Source of the DNA: Bacteroidales bacterium
Lineage (GTDB): Bacteria > Bacteroidota > Bacteroidia > Bacteroidales > P3
NCBI GenBank assembly: GCA_017618625.1
Contig: JAFZTV010000012.1
Coordinates: 1 to 64,000, forward strand
Direction of reading: 5' to 3'
DNA length: 64,000 nucleotides
Within the stretch, counting starts at the first letter, position 1; the number at the start of each line of letters is the position of its first letter. The notes under the pieces are model-generated. The model had not been told where the DNA came from. It saw nothing but the letters and a program-made list of their open reading frames with translations, and made no database searches. Shown here piece by piece: positions 34,709 through 43,211 of this stretch. Made by a program: the position numbers and the translations under genes.

Positions 34709-34991
34709 ATATAAGTCGTTTGTCGCGGTTGGCTGACTCTGCGGCGAAGGGCATCAATGTTCCCTCTTCGACCAAATCGACTTTGCGTCCGATGAGCTCC
34801 TCGATTTCGCGCCACATACCGGCATAGCGTAGCAATCCGATTGGACGTTCGTGGTCGAACACAACCAGTATGTCCACGTCGCTCTTTGGAGTTTCCTCGC
34901 CGCGGGCGAAGGAGCCGAAAAGCCATGCTTTCAGGACGGGTTGCGTCTTGAAGTATTCGGCTATGGCTTCAGTCATCGCTTGGGTGCTCAT
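34692..34991 (-). CDS. mntA: MNT-type nucleotidyltransferase antitoxin (MntA)
   Basis: A 99-residue protein from the Met at 34991, with 12 further residues possible from 35027. It contains the minimal nucleotidyltransferase signature GS-x10-DxD: 'GSFARGEETPKSDVDILV' at about residues 27-44. In characterised pairs the antitoxin adds AMP to the HepT active-site Tyr. It is the first gene of the pair and overlaps hepT by 17 bp, so the antitoxin is translated first. Confidence 0.88.
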   Translation of the reverse strand: MSTQAMTEAIAEYFKTQPVLKAWLFGSFARGEETPKSDVDILVVFDHERPIGLLRYAGMWREIEELIGRKVDLVEEGTLMPFAAESANRDKRLIYERAK

Positions 34992-35189
34992 AGGTTGTGG
35001 TGTTTTGTGGTTCGGATTACGTGGCAATCACACAATTTGTAACGTTCTTCTGGTGAAAATATTGTGTGATGATACATACCCGCCATTTAGAAACTTGAAT
35101 TTTTTTATTGGGGAGAGGGTGTTTTTGTGGAAGTTTGTTGTGCGGCGGGAGGGTCTTTTTTGGTGGGTTGTTGACTTGGGTGCGCACGA

Positions 35190-35308
35190 AAAAAAAGCCC
35201 GGACCTTTGGGGTTCGGGCTTTTCTGTTTTGTCGCTTGCTGTTTTGGCTTCGGAAGAGGGGTTTATTGGATGTCTATCTTCTGCGCCAGGGCTTTCTTCT
35301 CGTCTTCG
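35190..35308. repeat. Copy 2 of the 119-bp duplication, with terminator and hsp20 end
   Basis: Matches 24180-24298 at about 97%. It holds the same GC-rich terminator (35196-35220) and the last 16 codons of hsp20. Because the tail reads as a natural Hsp20 C-terminus, this is the likelier source copy. Confidence 0.95.
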
Positions 35309-35694
35309 GTGAACTTGGGCATCGTGATGGTCAGGATACCGTGCTCGACCTTTGCCGAGATCTGCTCGCGCTTGACGTTTTCGGGCAGGGTGAACACCTG
35401 CTTGAACTGAGAGGAGCTGAACTCGCGGCGCAGCCACTTGCGGCCCTCCTTTTCCTCTTTCTTGTTCTCCTTGGACATCTCGACGACAAGTTGGTTGTCG
35501 GTGTCGATGCTGATGGAGAGGTCTTCTTTCTTGAGGCCGGGGACACAGAGCTCCATCTCATAGTCTTTGTCGGTCTCGCTGATGTTCATTTTCGGGGTGG
35601 CGACACGCTCTTCGGGCATGAAGCTGTTGCCCCAGTTGAGAAGCTCGTTGAACAATGACGGCATCAATTCGCGGTTGTTTCTTGTTACTAACAT
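35263..35694 (-). CDS. Small heat-shock protein Hsp20
   Basis: A 143-residue alpha-crystallin-type chaperone that binds unfolding proteins without ATP. The N-terminal arm is residues 1-38; the alpha-crystallin domain (about 40-130) has 'YEMELCVPGLKKEDLSISID', 'FSSSQFKQVFTLPENV' and 'AKVEHGILTITMPK'. The C-terminal I-x-I-like end is 'KIDIQ'. AAGGAGGA ends 7 nt before the ATG, a strong Shine-Dalgarno sequence, which is unusual in this window. It is preceded by a leader of about 158 nt with octamer repeats and a sigma-54-type promoter (35864-35878). Confidence 0.95.
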   Translation of the reverse strand: MLVTRNNRELMPSLFNELLNWGNSFMPEERVATPKMNISETDKDYEMELCVPGLKKEDLSISIDTDNQLVVEMSKENKKEEKEGRKWLRREFSSSQFKQVFTLPENVKREQISAKVEHGILTITMPKFTEDEKKALAQKIDIQ

Positions 35695-35718
35695 GGTTTT
35701 GTCCTCCTTTTTTTTAAT

Positions 35719-35808
35719 TGTTGATATGTTTTATGTTGATATGTTCGATGTTGATATGTTGATATGTTTTGTGTTGATATGTTCAATGTTGATATGTTTT
35801 GTTGTTTT
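35719..35808 (-). repeat. Octamer/heptamer repeats in the hsp20 leader
   Basis: The octamer GTTGATAT (read on the plus strand) occurs six times, alternating with heptamers such as GTTTTAT and GTTCGAT. On the hsp20 mRNA this is a G-free, A-rich run likely to remain unpaired. Confidence 0.85.
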
Positions 35809-35863
35809 CTTTTCGGGGCTCTTTCGAACTGCTTTACCGCCTTTCGGCGTCATTGGGGTATGT

Positions 35864-35946
35864 GCAAGTTGCGTGCCTAATGGATATTTGTGTCAAAATG
35901 GCAGAAAATGTGCTTTTTTGACTGATTTTATTATGTCAAAATGACA
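35864..35946 (-). promoter_or_regulatory. Sigma-54-type promoter with two upstream inverted repeats
   Basis: On the hsp20 strand AGGCACGCAACTTGC (35878-35864) matches the sigma-54 consensus TGGCACG-N4-TTGC at all but one base, with the required GG-N10-GC spacing. Transcription would start near 35852. Upstream are TGTCAAAATGGCA (35891-35903) and TGTCAAAATGACA (35934-35946), inverted repeats 43 bp apart, about four helical turns, suited to binding an activator of the enhancer-binding class. No -7 box was seen. Confidence 0.6.
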
Positions 35947-36063
35947 CAAGGAGATGGGTTTCGGGGGCGGGAAATGGGGGTGGAGGGCTTGGGGCGGCAC
36001 GCACCTAACCGTTGACTGTTAATATCTTTCGTGGAGGGGTGGGGCTATATATTATTAATTAAG

Positions 36064-36072
36064 TAATTTTGC
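36064..36072 (+). promoter_or_regulatory. Promoter for the acyltransferase pair
   Basis: TAATTTTGC is an exact -7 box. The start point near 36079 excludes the upstream TTG frame start at 36079 and supports the ATG at 36100. Confidence 0.65.
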
Positions 36073-36099
36073 AGATGATTGAACCGACTATTAACGCCT

Positions 36100-36954
36100 A
36101 TGGAAACAGATGTTAGAAAAGCCGCCGAGAGTCAGGAAATCGGCAAGGAGTATATCAACCTGAAAAAGCTGCTGGAGGCGAAAGGGGTGAAGACGGGACG
36201 CCTGACGAGGGCGCTGCTGAGCCGTCTGCTGCACATCAAGGAGCTGAACGCGGGCATATATAACCATCGCGACAAGTTCGGGCTCGACTTCGTCGACGCG
36301 TTCTTCTACGGGGACCTGGGCATCACGGTGGAGACGATACACCCCGAGCGGATACCGCAGGAGGGATACCCGATTATAGCCGGGAACCACCCGCTGGGCG
36401 GCCCCGACGGGCTGGCGCTGATGGGCGCGGTGGGGAAGTTCAGGAAGGACATTCTGTTTCCTGTGAACGACTTTTTGATGCACCTGCCGGGGTTGAAGTC
36501 GCTCTTTGTGCCGATTGACAAGGTGAACAAAAACAAGAACATCGAGGCTCTGGAAAACGCCTTTGCAGGCGAGAACACGCTGCTGTACTTCCCGGCGGGG
36601 ATGTGCTCGCGGCTGATAAAGGGTAAGATACGCGACCTGGAGTGGAAGCCGACGTTCATAAAGAAGGCCATACGCTATAAGAGGGACATCATTCCTGTCT
36701 TTTTCGACGCGCGTAACCGCAAGCGGTTCTACCAACTGGCGAACCTGAGGAAGCGGCTGGGGGTGAAATTCAACTTCGAGATGGCGCTGCTGCCGGGCGA
36801 GATGTTCGCGCAGAAGGGCAAGACATTCAAGCTGGTGGTGGGCAAGCCGATTCCGTGGAGCCGCTTCGACAACAGCCACTCGGCCAAGGAGTGGGCGGCG
36901 ATGCTGAGGGAGTATGTGTATAGGCTGGGCGCGGAGCCGGATTTGGAGTTTTGA
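36100..36954 (+). CDS. glsA: PlsC-like O-acyltransferase, probable glycine-lipid enzyme GlsA
   Basis: A 284-residue acyltransferase. The acyltransferase box is 'NHPLGGPDGLAL' (about residues 102-113), a variant in which five residues separate His and Asp, followed by 'FVPIDKVNKNKN' and 'LLYFPAGMCSR'. The next gene encodes the N-acyltransferase partner. In Bacteroides the GlsB/GlsA pair makes glycine lipids: GlsB adds a 3-hydroxy fatty acid to glycine and GlsA esterifies the hydroxyl with a second chain. The pairing supports that role; sequence alone cannot exclude ornithine or another amino acid as head group. Confidence 0.75.
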   Translation: METDVRKAAESQEIGKEYINLKKLLEAKGVKTGRLTRALLSRLLHIKELNAGIYNHRDKFGLDFVDAFFYGDLGITVETIHPERIPQEGYPIIAGNHPLGGPDGLALMGAVGKFRKDILFPVNDFLMHLPGLKSLFVPIDKVNKNKNIEALENAFAGENTLLYFPAGMCSRLIKGKIRDLEWKPTFIKKAIRYKRDIIPVFFDARNRKRFYQLANLRKRLGVKFNFEMALLPGEMFAQKGKTFKLVVGKPIPWSRFDNSHSAKEWAAMLREYVYRLGAEPDLEF

Positions 36955-36959
36955 GGGGT

Positions 36960-37022
36960 TAGTGATTAGTGAATAGTGATTAGTGAATGGACAAATGGGG
37001 ATTGTAGTGACCAGTGATCAGT
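36960..37022 (+). repeat. Heptamer repeats TAGTGAW and AGTGAYC
   Basis: TAGTGAT/TAGTGAA occurs four times in tandem, then after a short break AGTGACC/AGTGATC three times. Related copies lie at about 18730-18770 (reverse) and 56930-56955. Confidence 0.85.
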
Positions 37023-37056
37023 GACCAGAGATGGGTTTGATTATAAGTTTTGAACT

Positions 37057-38316
37057 ATGGAGAATATCGATATAAGTTACATCCGTGAGCCTGTTGAGAG
37101 GGCGCTGTTGCTGCAGGAGCTGAAGCAGCGGCATTTCCTGCGCAAGACGAACTACGGCGACAAGGAAATATATGTGACCACGGCGCACCGCTCGCCGAAC
37201 ATCATGCAGGAGATTGGACGGCTGAGGGAGCTGAGCTTCGCGCTGCAGGGCGGCGGCACGGGCAAGCCAGTCGATATAGACGAATACGACACGCTTCCCG
37301 ACCCACACTGCTACAAGCAGCTGTTTGTGTGGAGTCCGCAGGACCAGGAGATTGTGGGCGCCTACAGGTTCATACACGGCACGAACATACTGCAGCGTCC
37401 CGACGGCACCTACGCCACTTCGGCGGCGTCGGAGTTCCACTTCAGCGAGGAGTTTATAAGGGACTACCTGCCGTTTACGGTGGAGCTGGGCAGAGCTTTC
37501 GTGCAGCCGAAGTTCCAGCCGGTCACAAGCTTCAGCAAAGGGCTCTACTCGCTCGACAACCTGTGGGATGGCATCGGGGGCCTGGCGATGGAGATTCCCG
37601 AGACGCACTATTTCTTCGGGAAGGTGACGATGTACTCGCAGATGAACCCCGAGGCGAAGGACCTCATACTTTATTTTCTCAAAAAGCACTTCCCTGACCG
37701 CGACGGCCTTCTGTGGCCCTATGAGCCGAGGGAGATTGGGACGGACTTCAACAAGCTGCACCGTCTGTTCAAAGGGCGCAACTACAAGGAGGACTACCAG
37801 ACGCTGGTGCACTCGGTGAGGGAGATGGGGTCGAGCGTGCCGCCGCTCATCAACGCCTACATGAAGCTTTCGCCCACTATGCGCACGTTCGGGACGGCGA
37901 TGACACACGGCTTCGGCGACGTCGATGAGACGGGCATACTGATCAAGCTGGGCGACATATATCCCGACAAACGGAGCCGCTATTTCGAGTCGTACGAGAA
38001 ACGCAACAAGCGCCTCGACCGTCGCAACCTCTTCAACATCGACCTGGAGAAGCTTCCGTGGTGGGGCAAGAACGACGACGGCGAGACGGAAAGCATAGCG
38101 GAGCATATAGCGAAAATAAAAGAGCGACACGAGGAACGCAAGAAGGTGCGCTCGGAGAAACGCAAGGCACTACAGGAAGAACGCAAAGCCAAACGCACCA
38201 AGAGGACAGAAACAAAGGCCAAGACCAAAGCTGAACCGAACAAGGCAAAGAAGGAAACAAAGGTTAAGACGAACACGAAAGAAGTGAATGAGAAGAAAGC
38301 GGTCAGCAATGATTAA
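37057..38316 (+). CDS. glsB: GNAT-type N-acyltransferase, probable GlsB, with charged tail
   Basis: A 419-residue protein. Residues about 40-330 match the OlsB/GlsB-type acyltransferases that put a 3-hydroxyacyl chain on an amino acid: 'RLRELSFALQGGG', 'EIVGAYRFIHG', 'VELGRAFVQPKFQP', 'LYSLDNLWDGIGGL'. The last 85 or so residues are almost entirely Lys, Arg, Glu, Thr and Ala with no hydrophobic core, an extension not needed for catalysis. It follows glsA by 102 bp; the two probably make glycine-type aminolipids of the membrane. Confidence 0.78.
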   Translation: MENIDISYIREPVERALLLQELKQRHFLRKTNYGDKEIYVTTAHRSPNIMQEIGRLRELSFALQGGGTGKPVDIDEYDTLPDPHCYKQLFVWSPQDQEIVGAYRFIHGTNILQRPDGTYATSAASEFHFSEEFIRDYLPFTVELGRAFVQPKFQPVTSFSKGLYSLDNLWDGIGGLAMEIPETHYFFGKVTMYSQMNPEAKDLILYFLKKHFPDRDGLLWPYEPREIGTDFNKLHRLFKGRNYKEDYQTLVHSVREMGSSVPPLINAYMKLSPTMRTFGTAMTHGFGDVDETGILIKLGDIYPDKRSRYFESYEKRNKRLDRRNLFNIDLEKLPWWGKNDDGETESIAEHIAKIKERHEERKKVRSEKRKALQEERKAKRTKRTETKAKTKAEPNKAKKETKVKTNTKEVNEKKAVSND

Positions 38317-38385
38317 TTTTGAATTTTGAACTTTGAATTTTGAAGATAGGAAACCTATCAACGTTAAACCCTTCAACGAATCCAC

Positions 38386-38982
38386 ATGACAATCAAGTCG
38401 GCCGAATTCATAGTGAGCAACAGCACCTACAAGAAGTGCCCTGAGGACGGAAAGCCCGAGTATGCGTTCATTGGGCGCAGCAATGTGGGCAAGTCGTCGC
38501 TTATCAACATGCTCACCGGCGTGAAAGGATTGGCAAAGACGAGCGGGAAGCCCGGCAAGACGCAGCTGATAAACCATTTCCTCGTGAACAAAGAGTGGTA
38601 TATCGTGGATTTGCCCGGCTACGGCTACGCCCGTACGGCGAAGACCTCGCGCAAGGCGTGGGCGAAGATGATTGAGGACTATATGCTCAAGCGGGAGGCG
38701 CTGGTGAACGTGTTCCTGCTCATCGACTCGCGCATACCGCCGCAGAACATCGACATAGAGTTTGCCAACTTCTTGGGTGTGAACGGTGTTCCGTTTACGA
38801 TTGTCTTCACCAAGACCGACAAGGAGAATCAGCGCACGGTGAGCGGTAACGTGAACGAATTCAAGAAACGGATGATGCAGGACTGGGAGTCGCTGCCCGA
38901 GATGATACTCACCTCGTCGGCGACGGGATATGGAAAGGAGCAGCTCCTGGCCTATGTAGAACAAATAAACGAAAGCCTATGA
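38386..38982 (+). CDS. engB: Ribosome biogenesis GTPase EngB/YsxC
   Basis: A 198-residue GTPase needed for 50S subunit assembly. G1 is 'GRSNVGKSS', G3 'DLPGYGYAR', G4 'FTKTDK', G5 'TSSATG'. The length is typical. Its leader contains the heptamer ATTTTGA four times (about 38317-38345) and two octamer repeats. It overlaps the next gene by 4 bp (ATGA). Confidence 0.95.
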   Translation: MTIKSAEFIVSNSTYKKCPEDGKPEYAFIGRSNVGKSSLINMLTGVKGLAKTSGKPGKTQLINHFLVNKEWYIVDLPGYGYARTAKTSRKAWAKMIEDYMLKREALVNVFLLIDSRIPPQNIDIEFANFLGVNGVPFTIVFTKTDKENQRTVSGNVNEFKKRMMQDWESLPEMILTSSATGYGKEQLLAYVEQINESL

Positions 38983-40421
38983 AAAAACTTGCAATCATAG
39001 CCGCGATTTTGACGGCGTTTAACGTCGCGGCACAGAATACCTCGAAGCTCGACCAGGCGGTGCGTGAGGCGCAGAACTCGGCACAACTCAGCCATGCCAC
39101 GCTCGCGGTGAGCGTTTACAACATCACCAAGGACAAGAGCGTCTATTCGTATGAAGGGCAGAAGTCGCTGGTGCCGGCGTCGATGGCGAAGATGCTGACA
39201 ACGGCGGTGGGATTCGAGAAACTCGGCTCGTCGTTCAGATTCAAGACGGTGGTGAAATACACGGGCAAGATAGACAAGGGCGGTGTGCTGCACGGCGACA
39301 TAGTGATTGTGGGCGGCGGAGACCCGATACTTGGCTCGTACAGGTACAAGCAGACGACGCCCGACTCGGTGTTTGCCTCGTGGATGAGGGCGATGCGCAA
39401 CCATGGCATCAAGAGCGTTGACGGGAGGGTGTGCTACGATGCCAGCGTGTTTGACGACAAGCAGCACAACGACAGCTGGCAGTGGGGCGACATTGGCAAC
39501 TACTACGGCTGCGGAGCCTCGGGGCTCAACTTCCACGAGAACATGTATTTTGTATATTTTAACGGCGGACAGAAGCTGGGAGCCGCCGCGACGGTTGACC
39601 ACACTTCGCCCAACGGGATAAAGGTGCACGGGCAGAACTATGTCACCACAGGGCCAGCCAATTCGGGCGACAACGTGGTGATATACGGCGACGCCACCAG
39701 CTCGGTACGCGTGTATGAAGGCACCGTGCCGCTGGGCAAGCGCAACTTCTCAGTGCGAGGAGCTTTGCCAAATCCCGCCGAGAGCTGTGCGGCGATGTTT
39801 ACCGCCTACCTCAAAGGGAAAGGGGTAAATGTGAGCGGAACTCCCACACAGAATCTGCGTCACGCCGAAGGCAAGGAGATGGTGGATTACCTGTCGAACA
39901 CATACTATGTCATAGCGCAATACACCAACTTGACGAGCAACAACCTGTATGCCGAGAGCATTTTGAAATACCTGGGTTACAAGGTTTACAAGAAAGGGAC
40001 CTCCGAGAACGGCTCGAAGGTGATAATGAGCTACTGCACGGAAGGCGGCCTTAACACCGACGGGGTGGTGGTTAGGGACGGCTGCGGTTTGTCGCGCGAG
40101 AACAGGGTGACGAGCGATTTCATGTGCCGCTTTCTGCGTCATGTCGCCCGTAGACCGATTTATAGCGATTTCAGCAAGTCGCTCGCCAAGGTGGGCGAGA
40201 GCGGCACGGCCAAGAACATGCTGCCCAAGCTGCCCGCAAATGTGGCAATGAAAATCAAGAGCGGCTCGATGGACGGTGTGAAGAGCTATGCCGGATATAT
40301 CACTAACTCGAAAGGCGACCTGCTCTGCTTCGCCATAATAGCCAACAACTTCACCTGCTCTGCGTCGCAGGTGCAGCCGCAAATGGAGAAAATCATGATG
40401 CAGATGGCTACGATGCAGTAG
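38979..40421 (+). CDS. dacB: D-Ala-D-Ala carboxypeptidase/endopeptidase (PBP4 type)
   Basis: A 480-residue periplasmic penicillin-binding protein of the S13 family that trims peptidoglycan cross-links. The signal peptide ends near residue 19. The active-site SxxK is S68-M-A-K71 ('VPASMAKMLT'), SxN is 'LTSNNLYAES' and the KTG-like box is 'KIKSGSMDGVKS'. Start overlaps engB by 4 bp, so translation is coupled. A bidirectional terminator follows at 40440. Confidence 0.93.
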   Translation: MKKLAIIAAILTAFNVAAQNTSKLDQAVREAQNSAQLSHATLAVSVYNITKDKSVYSYEGQKSLVPASMAKMLTTAVGFEKLGSSFRFKTVVKYTGKIDKGGVLHGDIVIVGGGDPILGSYRYKQTTPDSVFASWMRAMRNHGIKSVDGRVCYDASVFDDKQHNDSWQWGDIGNYYGCGASGLNFHENMYFVYFNGGQKLGAAATVDHTSPNGIKVHGQNYVTTGPANSGDNVVIYGDATSSVRVYEGTVPLGKRNFSVRGALPNPAESCAAMFTAYLKGKGVNVSGTPTQNLRHAEGKEMVDYLSNTYYVIAQYTNLTSNNLYAESILKYLGYKVYKKGTSENGSKVIMSYCTEGGLNTDGVVVRDGCGLSRENRVTSDFMCRFLRHVARRPIYSDFSKSLAKVGESGTAKNMLPKLPANVAMKIKSGSMDGVKSYAGYITNSKGDLLCFAIIANNFTCSASQVQPQMEKIMMQMATMQ

Positions 40422-40439
40422 AGGCTTCGTGAAGGTGCA

Positions 40440-40473
40440 AAAAAAAGGCTTCCTCGTTGTGGAAGCCTTTTTT
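40440..40473. terminator. Bidirectional terminator between dacB and mreB
   Basis: AAAAAAGGCTTCC and GGAAGCCTTTTTT form a perfect 13-bp stem with a 7-base loop between two convergent genes. Confidence 0.95.
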
Positions 40474-40489
40474 GTTGGAGTAGGTTCGT

Positions 40490-41515
40490 TTATTTTATAA
40501 GGAATTGGAACCTGTTGAAGTTCTTCAAAGCGATGCCTGTTCCGCGAGCCACAGCGCGCAGGGGGTCTTCGGCGATGTGCACCTGAAGTTTTGTCTTCGA
40601 CGAGATGCGCTCGTCCAAGCCGCGCAGCAATGCGCCGCCGCCAGCCAGCCAGATGCCGGTCTTGTAGATGTCGGCGGCTAGCTCAGGCGGGGTTTGAGCG
40701 AGGGTGTCGAGGATGGCTTGCTCGATTTGGGTGATGGATTTGTCGAGGGCGTGCTGCATCTCTTTGTAGTTGATGGTGACCTCCTTGGGCAGGCCGGTCA
40801 TCATGTCGCGTCCCTTGCAGGGGAAGTCGTCAGGAGGATTCTCCAGTTCGGAAACGGCCGAGCCCACGGCTATCTTCACGCGTTCGGCTGTAGGAATGCC
40901 GATAATCATGTTGTGATGCTTGTGCATATAGTCAACCACGTTTTGGTTGAACACGTCGCCAGCCACGCGGATGGAGTCGTTGCAGACGATGCCACCGAGG
41001 GAGATGACGGCGATTTCAGCGGTACCGCCTCCGATATCGACAACCATGTGTCCGAACGGTTCGAGGACGTCGATGCCGATACCCACAGCTGCGGCCATGG
41101 GCTCGTGTATCATGCGTATCTCTTTTGCGCCAGCTTGTTCGGCGGCTTCGCGCACGGCGCGTTCCTCAACGTTGGTGATGCCCGAAGGTATGCAGATGAC
41201 CATCTTGAGTGACGGCGGCATGAACGAGCGGCTGATGCTGGTCATGCCGATGAGGCGGCGGATGAGGTGTTGAGCCATCTCATAGTCGGCGATGACACCG
41301 CCCTTCAGCGGTCGTATGGTTTCGAGGTTGCGCTGGTCGGTACGACCTTCCATGAGCTGCGCCTCTTTACCGACGGCCTTTATCTCGCCGGTGTTGCGGT
41401 CGTAGGCTACGATGGAGGGCTCGTCAATGACCACCTGGTCGTTGTAAATAACTATGGAGTTGGCTGTGCCCAAGTCCATTGCTATCTCTTTGTTGAAAAG
41501 CGAAAGAAGACCCAT
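40490..41515 (-). CDS. mreB: Rod shape-determining protein MreB
   Basis: A 341-residue bacterial actin that guides lateral cell-wall synthesis, pointing to a rod or ovoid cell. Actin-fold ATP sites are 'MDLGTANSIV' (phosphate 1), 'VVDIGGGTAEIAVISLGG' (phosphate 2) and 'AGGGALLRGL' (adenosine). No -7 box precedes it; the 156-bp gap to purH holds only heptamer repeats, so it is probably read through from purH. The rest of the mre set is not in this window. Confidence 0.95.
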   Translation of the reverse strand: MGLLSLFNKEIAMDLGTANSIVIYNDQVVIDEPSIVAYDRNTGEIKAVGKEAQLMEGRTDQRNLETIRPLKGGVIADYEMAQHLIRRLIGMTSISRSFMPPSLKMVICIPSGITNVEERAVREAAEQAGAKEIRMIHEPMAAAVGIGIDVLEPFGHMVVDIGGGTAEIAVISLGGIVCNDSIRVAGDVFNQNVVDYMHKHHNMIIGIPTAERVKIAVGSAVSELENPPDDFPCKGRDMMTGLPKEVTINYKEMQHALDKSITQIEQAILDTLAQTPPELAADIYKTGIWLAGGGALLRGLDERISSKTKLQVHIAEDPLRAVARGTGIALKNFNRFQFLIK

Positions 41516-41526
41516 ATTTTGTTTTT

Positions 41527-41632
41527 GTTTTTTGTTTTTAGTTTTAAGTTTTGAGTTTCAAGTTGCTGGTTCCAGGTTTTGAGTTTTAAGTTCTTGGGTT
41601 CAGGTTCTTTGAGTTATTAGTTCTTTTACGTT
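41527..41632 (-). repeat. Heptamer repeats AGTTTTR in the mreB leader
   Basis: AGTTTTA, AGTTTTG, AGTTTCA and relatives recur in frame-shifting 7-bp steps through most of the gap between purH and mreB and reach the mreB ATG. The mRNA strand is A- and C-rich with little G. Confidence 0.75.
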
Positions 41633-41671
41633 TTCTGAGGTCGTTTTGTTTCAAGTACCAATACTTTCACA

Positions 41672-43198
41672 TCAATGCTTGAAATGGCGTTTACCAGTTA
41701 TCACCATCGCCATCTTGTTCTTTTCGCAGTAGTCGATGGAGTCTTGGTCGTGTATGGAGCCGCCGGGGTGGACCACTGCGGTGATTCCCGCCTCGTGGGC
41801 TATCTCGACGCAGTCGGGGAAGGGGAAGAAGGCGTCGCTTGCCATCACTGCGCCGTTGAGGTCGAAGCCGAAGCTCTTGGCTTTGGCTATGGCCTGTCTC
41901 AGTGCATCCACGCGCGAGGTTTGGCCGGTTCCGCTGGCGTAGAGCTGGTGGTTCTTGGCCAGCACGATGGCGTTAGACTTGGTGTGTTTCACCAGTATGG
42001 TGGCGAAGGCGAGGTCGGCGGCTACATCAGGAGTCACAGGCGTTGAGGTCACGCTGGTGGTCATCTCTTCGGCTTTGGGCACCACGGTGTCGCGATCCTG
42101 CACAAGAACTCCGTCGAGTACGTTGCGGAACGTCTGCCGGTGCATCTCGAACGGGTTGCGTTTCAGGATGATGCGGTTTTTCTTGCCTTTGAGAATCTCG
42201 AGGGCGTCGGCATCGTAGTCGGGTGCTATGCACACCTCGAAGAATATCTTGTGCATCTCTTCCGCCACCTCTTTGGTGATGGTGCGATTGGTGATGAGCA
42301 CGCCGCCGAAGGCCGATACGGGGTCACTTGCCAAAGCCATCTTCCAGGCATCAAGCAGAGTGTCGGCGGTAGCCATTCCGCAGGCGTTGTTGTGCTTCAG
42401 TATGGCGAAGGCGGTGTCGTCGAAGTCGTCTATGAGCGAGCAGGCCGCATCGATGTCGCCCAGGTTGTTGTAGCTTATTTCCTTGCCGTTAAGTTTTGTG
42501 AAACAGGCATCCAGGTCGCCGTAGTAAAACCCTTTCTGGTGGGGGTTTTCACCGTAACGCAAAGGCACGGCTTGGAGGCAGCTCTGTTTGAAGGCAGGGA
42601 TTTTTTCGGTGCGGTTGAAGTAGTTGAAGATGGCGGTGTCGTAGTGCGAGCTCACGTTGAAAGCGTAAGCGGCAAAGCGATGTCTCTCTTCAAGAGTTGT
42701 GCAGCCCTCGTTTTTGCGGTAGATGTCGAGGAACTCGGCATAGTGGTTCACTGCCGGCACGATGATGACATCCTTGAAATTCTTGGCGGCGGCGCGGATG
42801 AGCGAGATGCCTCCAATGTCTATTTTTTCGATAATGTCCTGCTCGGGAGCGTTGCTTGCCACCGTCTGCTCGAATGGGTAGAGGTCCACGATTACGAGGT
42901 CGATTTCGGGTATCTCGTATTCTTTCAGCTGTTCGCCATCGCTGAAGATGTCGCGGCGGCTCAGGATGCCACCGAACACCTTGGGATGCAGCGTCTTCAC
43001 GCGGCCTCCGAGAATGGATGGATAACCCGTCAGCGACTCCACGGCGACAGGCTCGATGCCGAGGTCGTGGATGAACTTGTGGGTGCCGCCGGTAGAGTAG
43101 ATGGTGACATCGTTTTTGTGCAGTTCACGCACGATGTCCTCAAGTCCGTCTTTGTAGTAAACCGAAATTAATGCGCTTTTTATTTTTTTCGTTTCCAT
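41672..43198 (-). CDS. purH: Bifunctional AICAR transformylase / IMP cyclohydrolase
   Basis: A 508-residue enzyme for the last two steps of IMP synthesis: formyl transfer to AICAR, then ring closure. The N-terminal MGS-like domain (1-about 140) has 'YSTGGTHKFI' and 'TGYPSILGGRVKTLHPKVFG'. The transformylase domain has 'RYGENPHQKG' and the catalytic 'LKHNNACG'. The ends 'VVHPGGSIHDQDSID' and 'RHFKH' are standard. It starts 13 bp after pfkA and is probably in one transcript with it and mreB. Confidence 0.96.
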   Translation of the reverse strand: METKKIKSALISVYYKDGLEDIVRELHKNDVTIYSTGGTHKFIHDLGIEPVAVESLTGYPSILGGRVKTLHPKVFGGILSRRDIFSDGEQLKEYEIPEIDLVIVDLYPFEQTVASNAPEQDIIEKIDIGGISLIRAAAKNFKDVIIVPAVNHYAEFLDIYRKNEGCTTLEERHRFAAYAFNVSSHYDTAIFNYFNRTEKIPAFKQSCLQAVPLRYGENPHQKGFYYGDLDACFTKLNGKEISYNNLGDIDAACSLIDDFDDTAFAILKHNNACGMATADTLLDAWKMALASDPVSAFGGVLITNRTITKEVAEEMHKIFFEVCIAPDYDADALEILKGKKNRIILKRNPFEMHRQTFRNVLDGVLVQDRDTVVPKAEEMTTSVTSTPVTPDVAADLAFATILVKHTKSNAIVLAKNHQLYASGTGQTSRVDALRQAIAKAKSFGFDLNGAVMASDAFFPFPDCVEIAHEAGITAVVHPGGSIHDQDSIDYCEKNKMAMVITGKRHFKH

Positions 43199-43211
43199 AT
43201 CTCAATTGTTG

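Larger units (their letters stand above)
35695..36063. other. Divergent intergenic region of hsp20 and the acyltransferase gene
   Basis: Holds the hsp20 leader repeats, the sigma-54-type promoter with its inverted repeats, then a G-rich stretch (about 35950-36000) and the acyltransferase promoter at 36064. No gene is seen. Confidence 0.6.
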
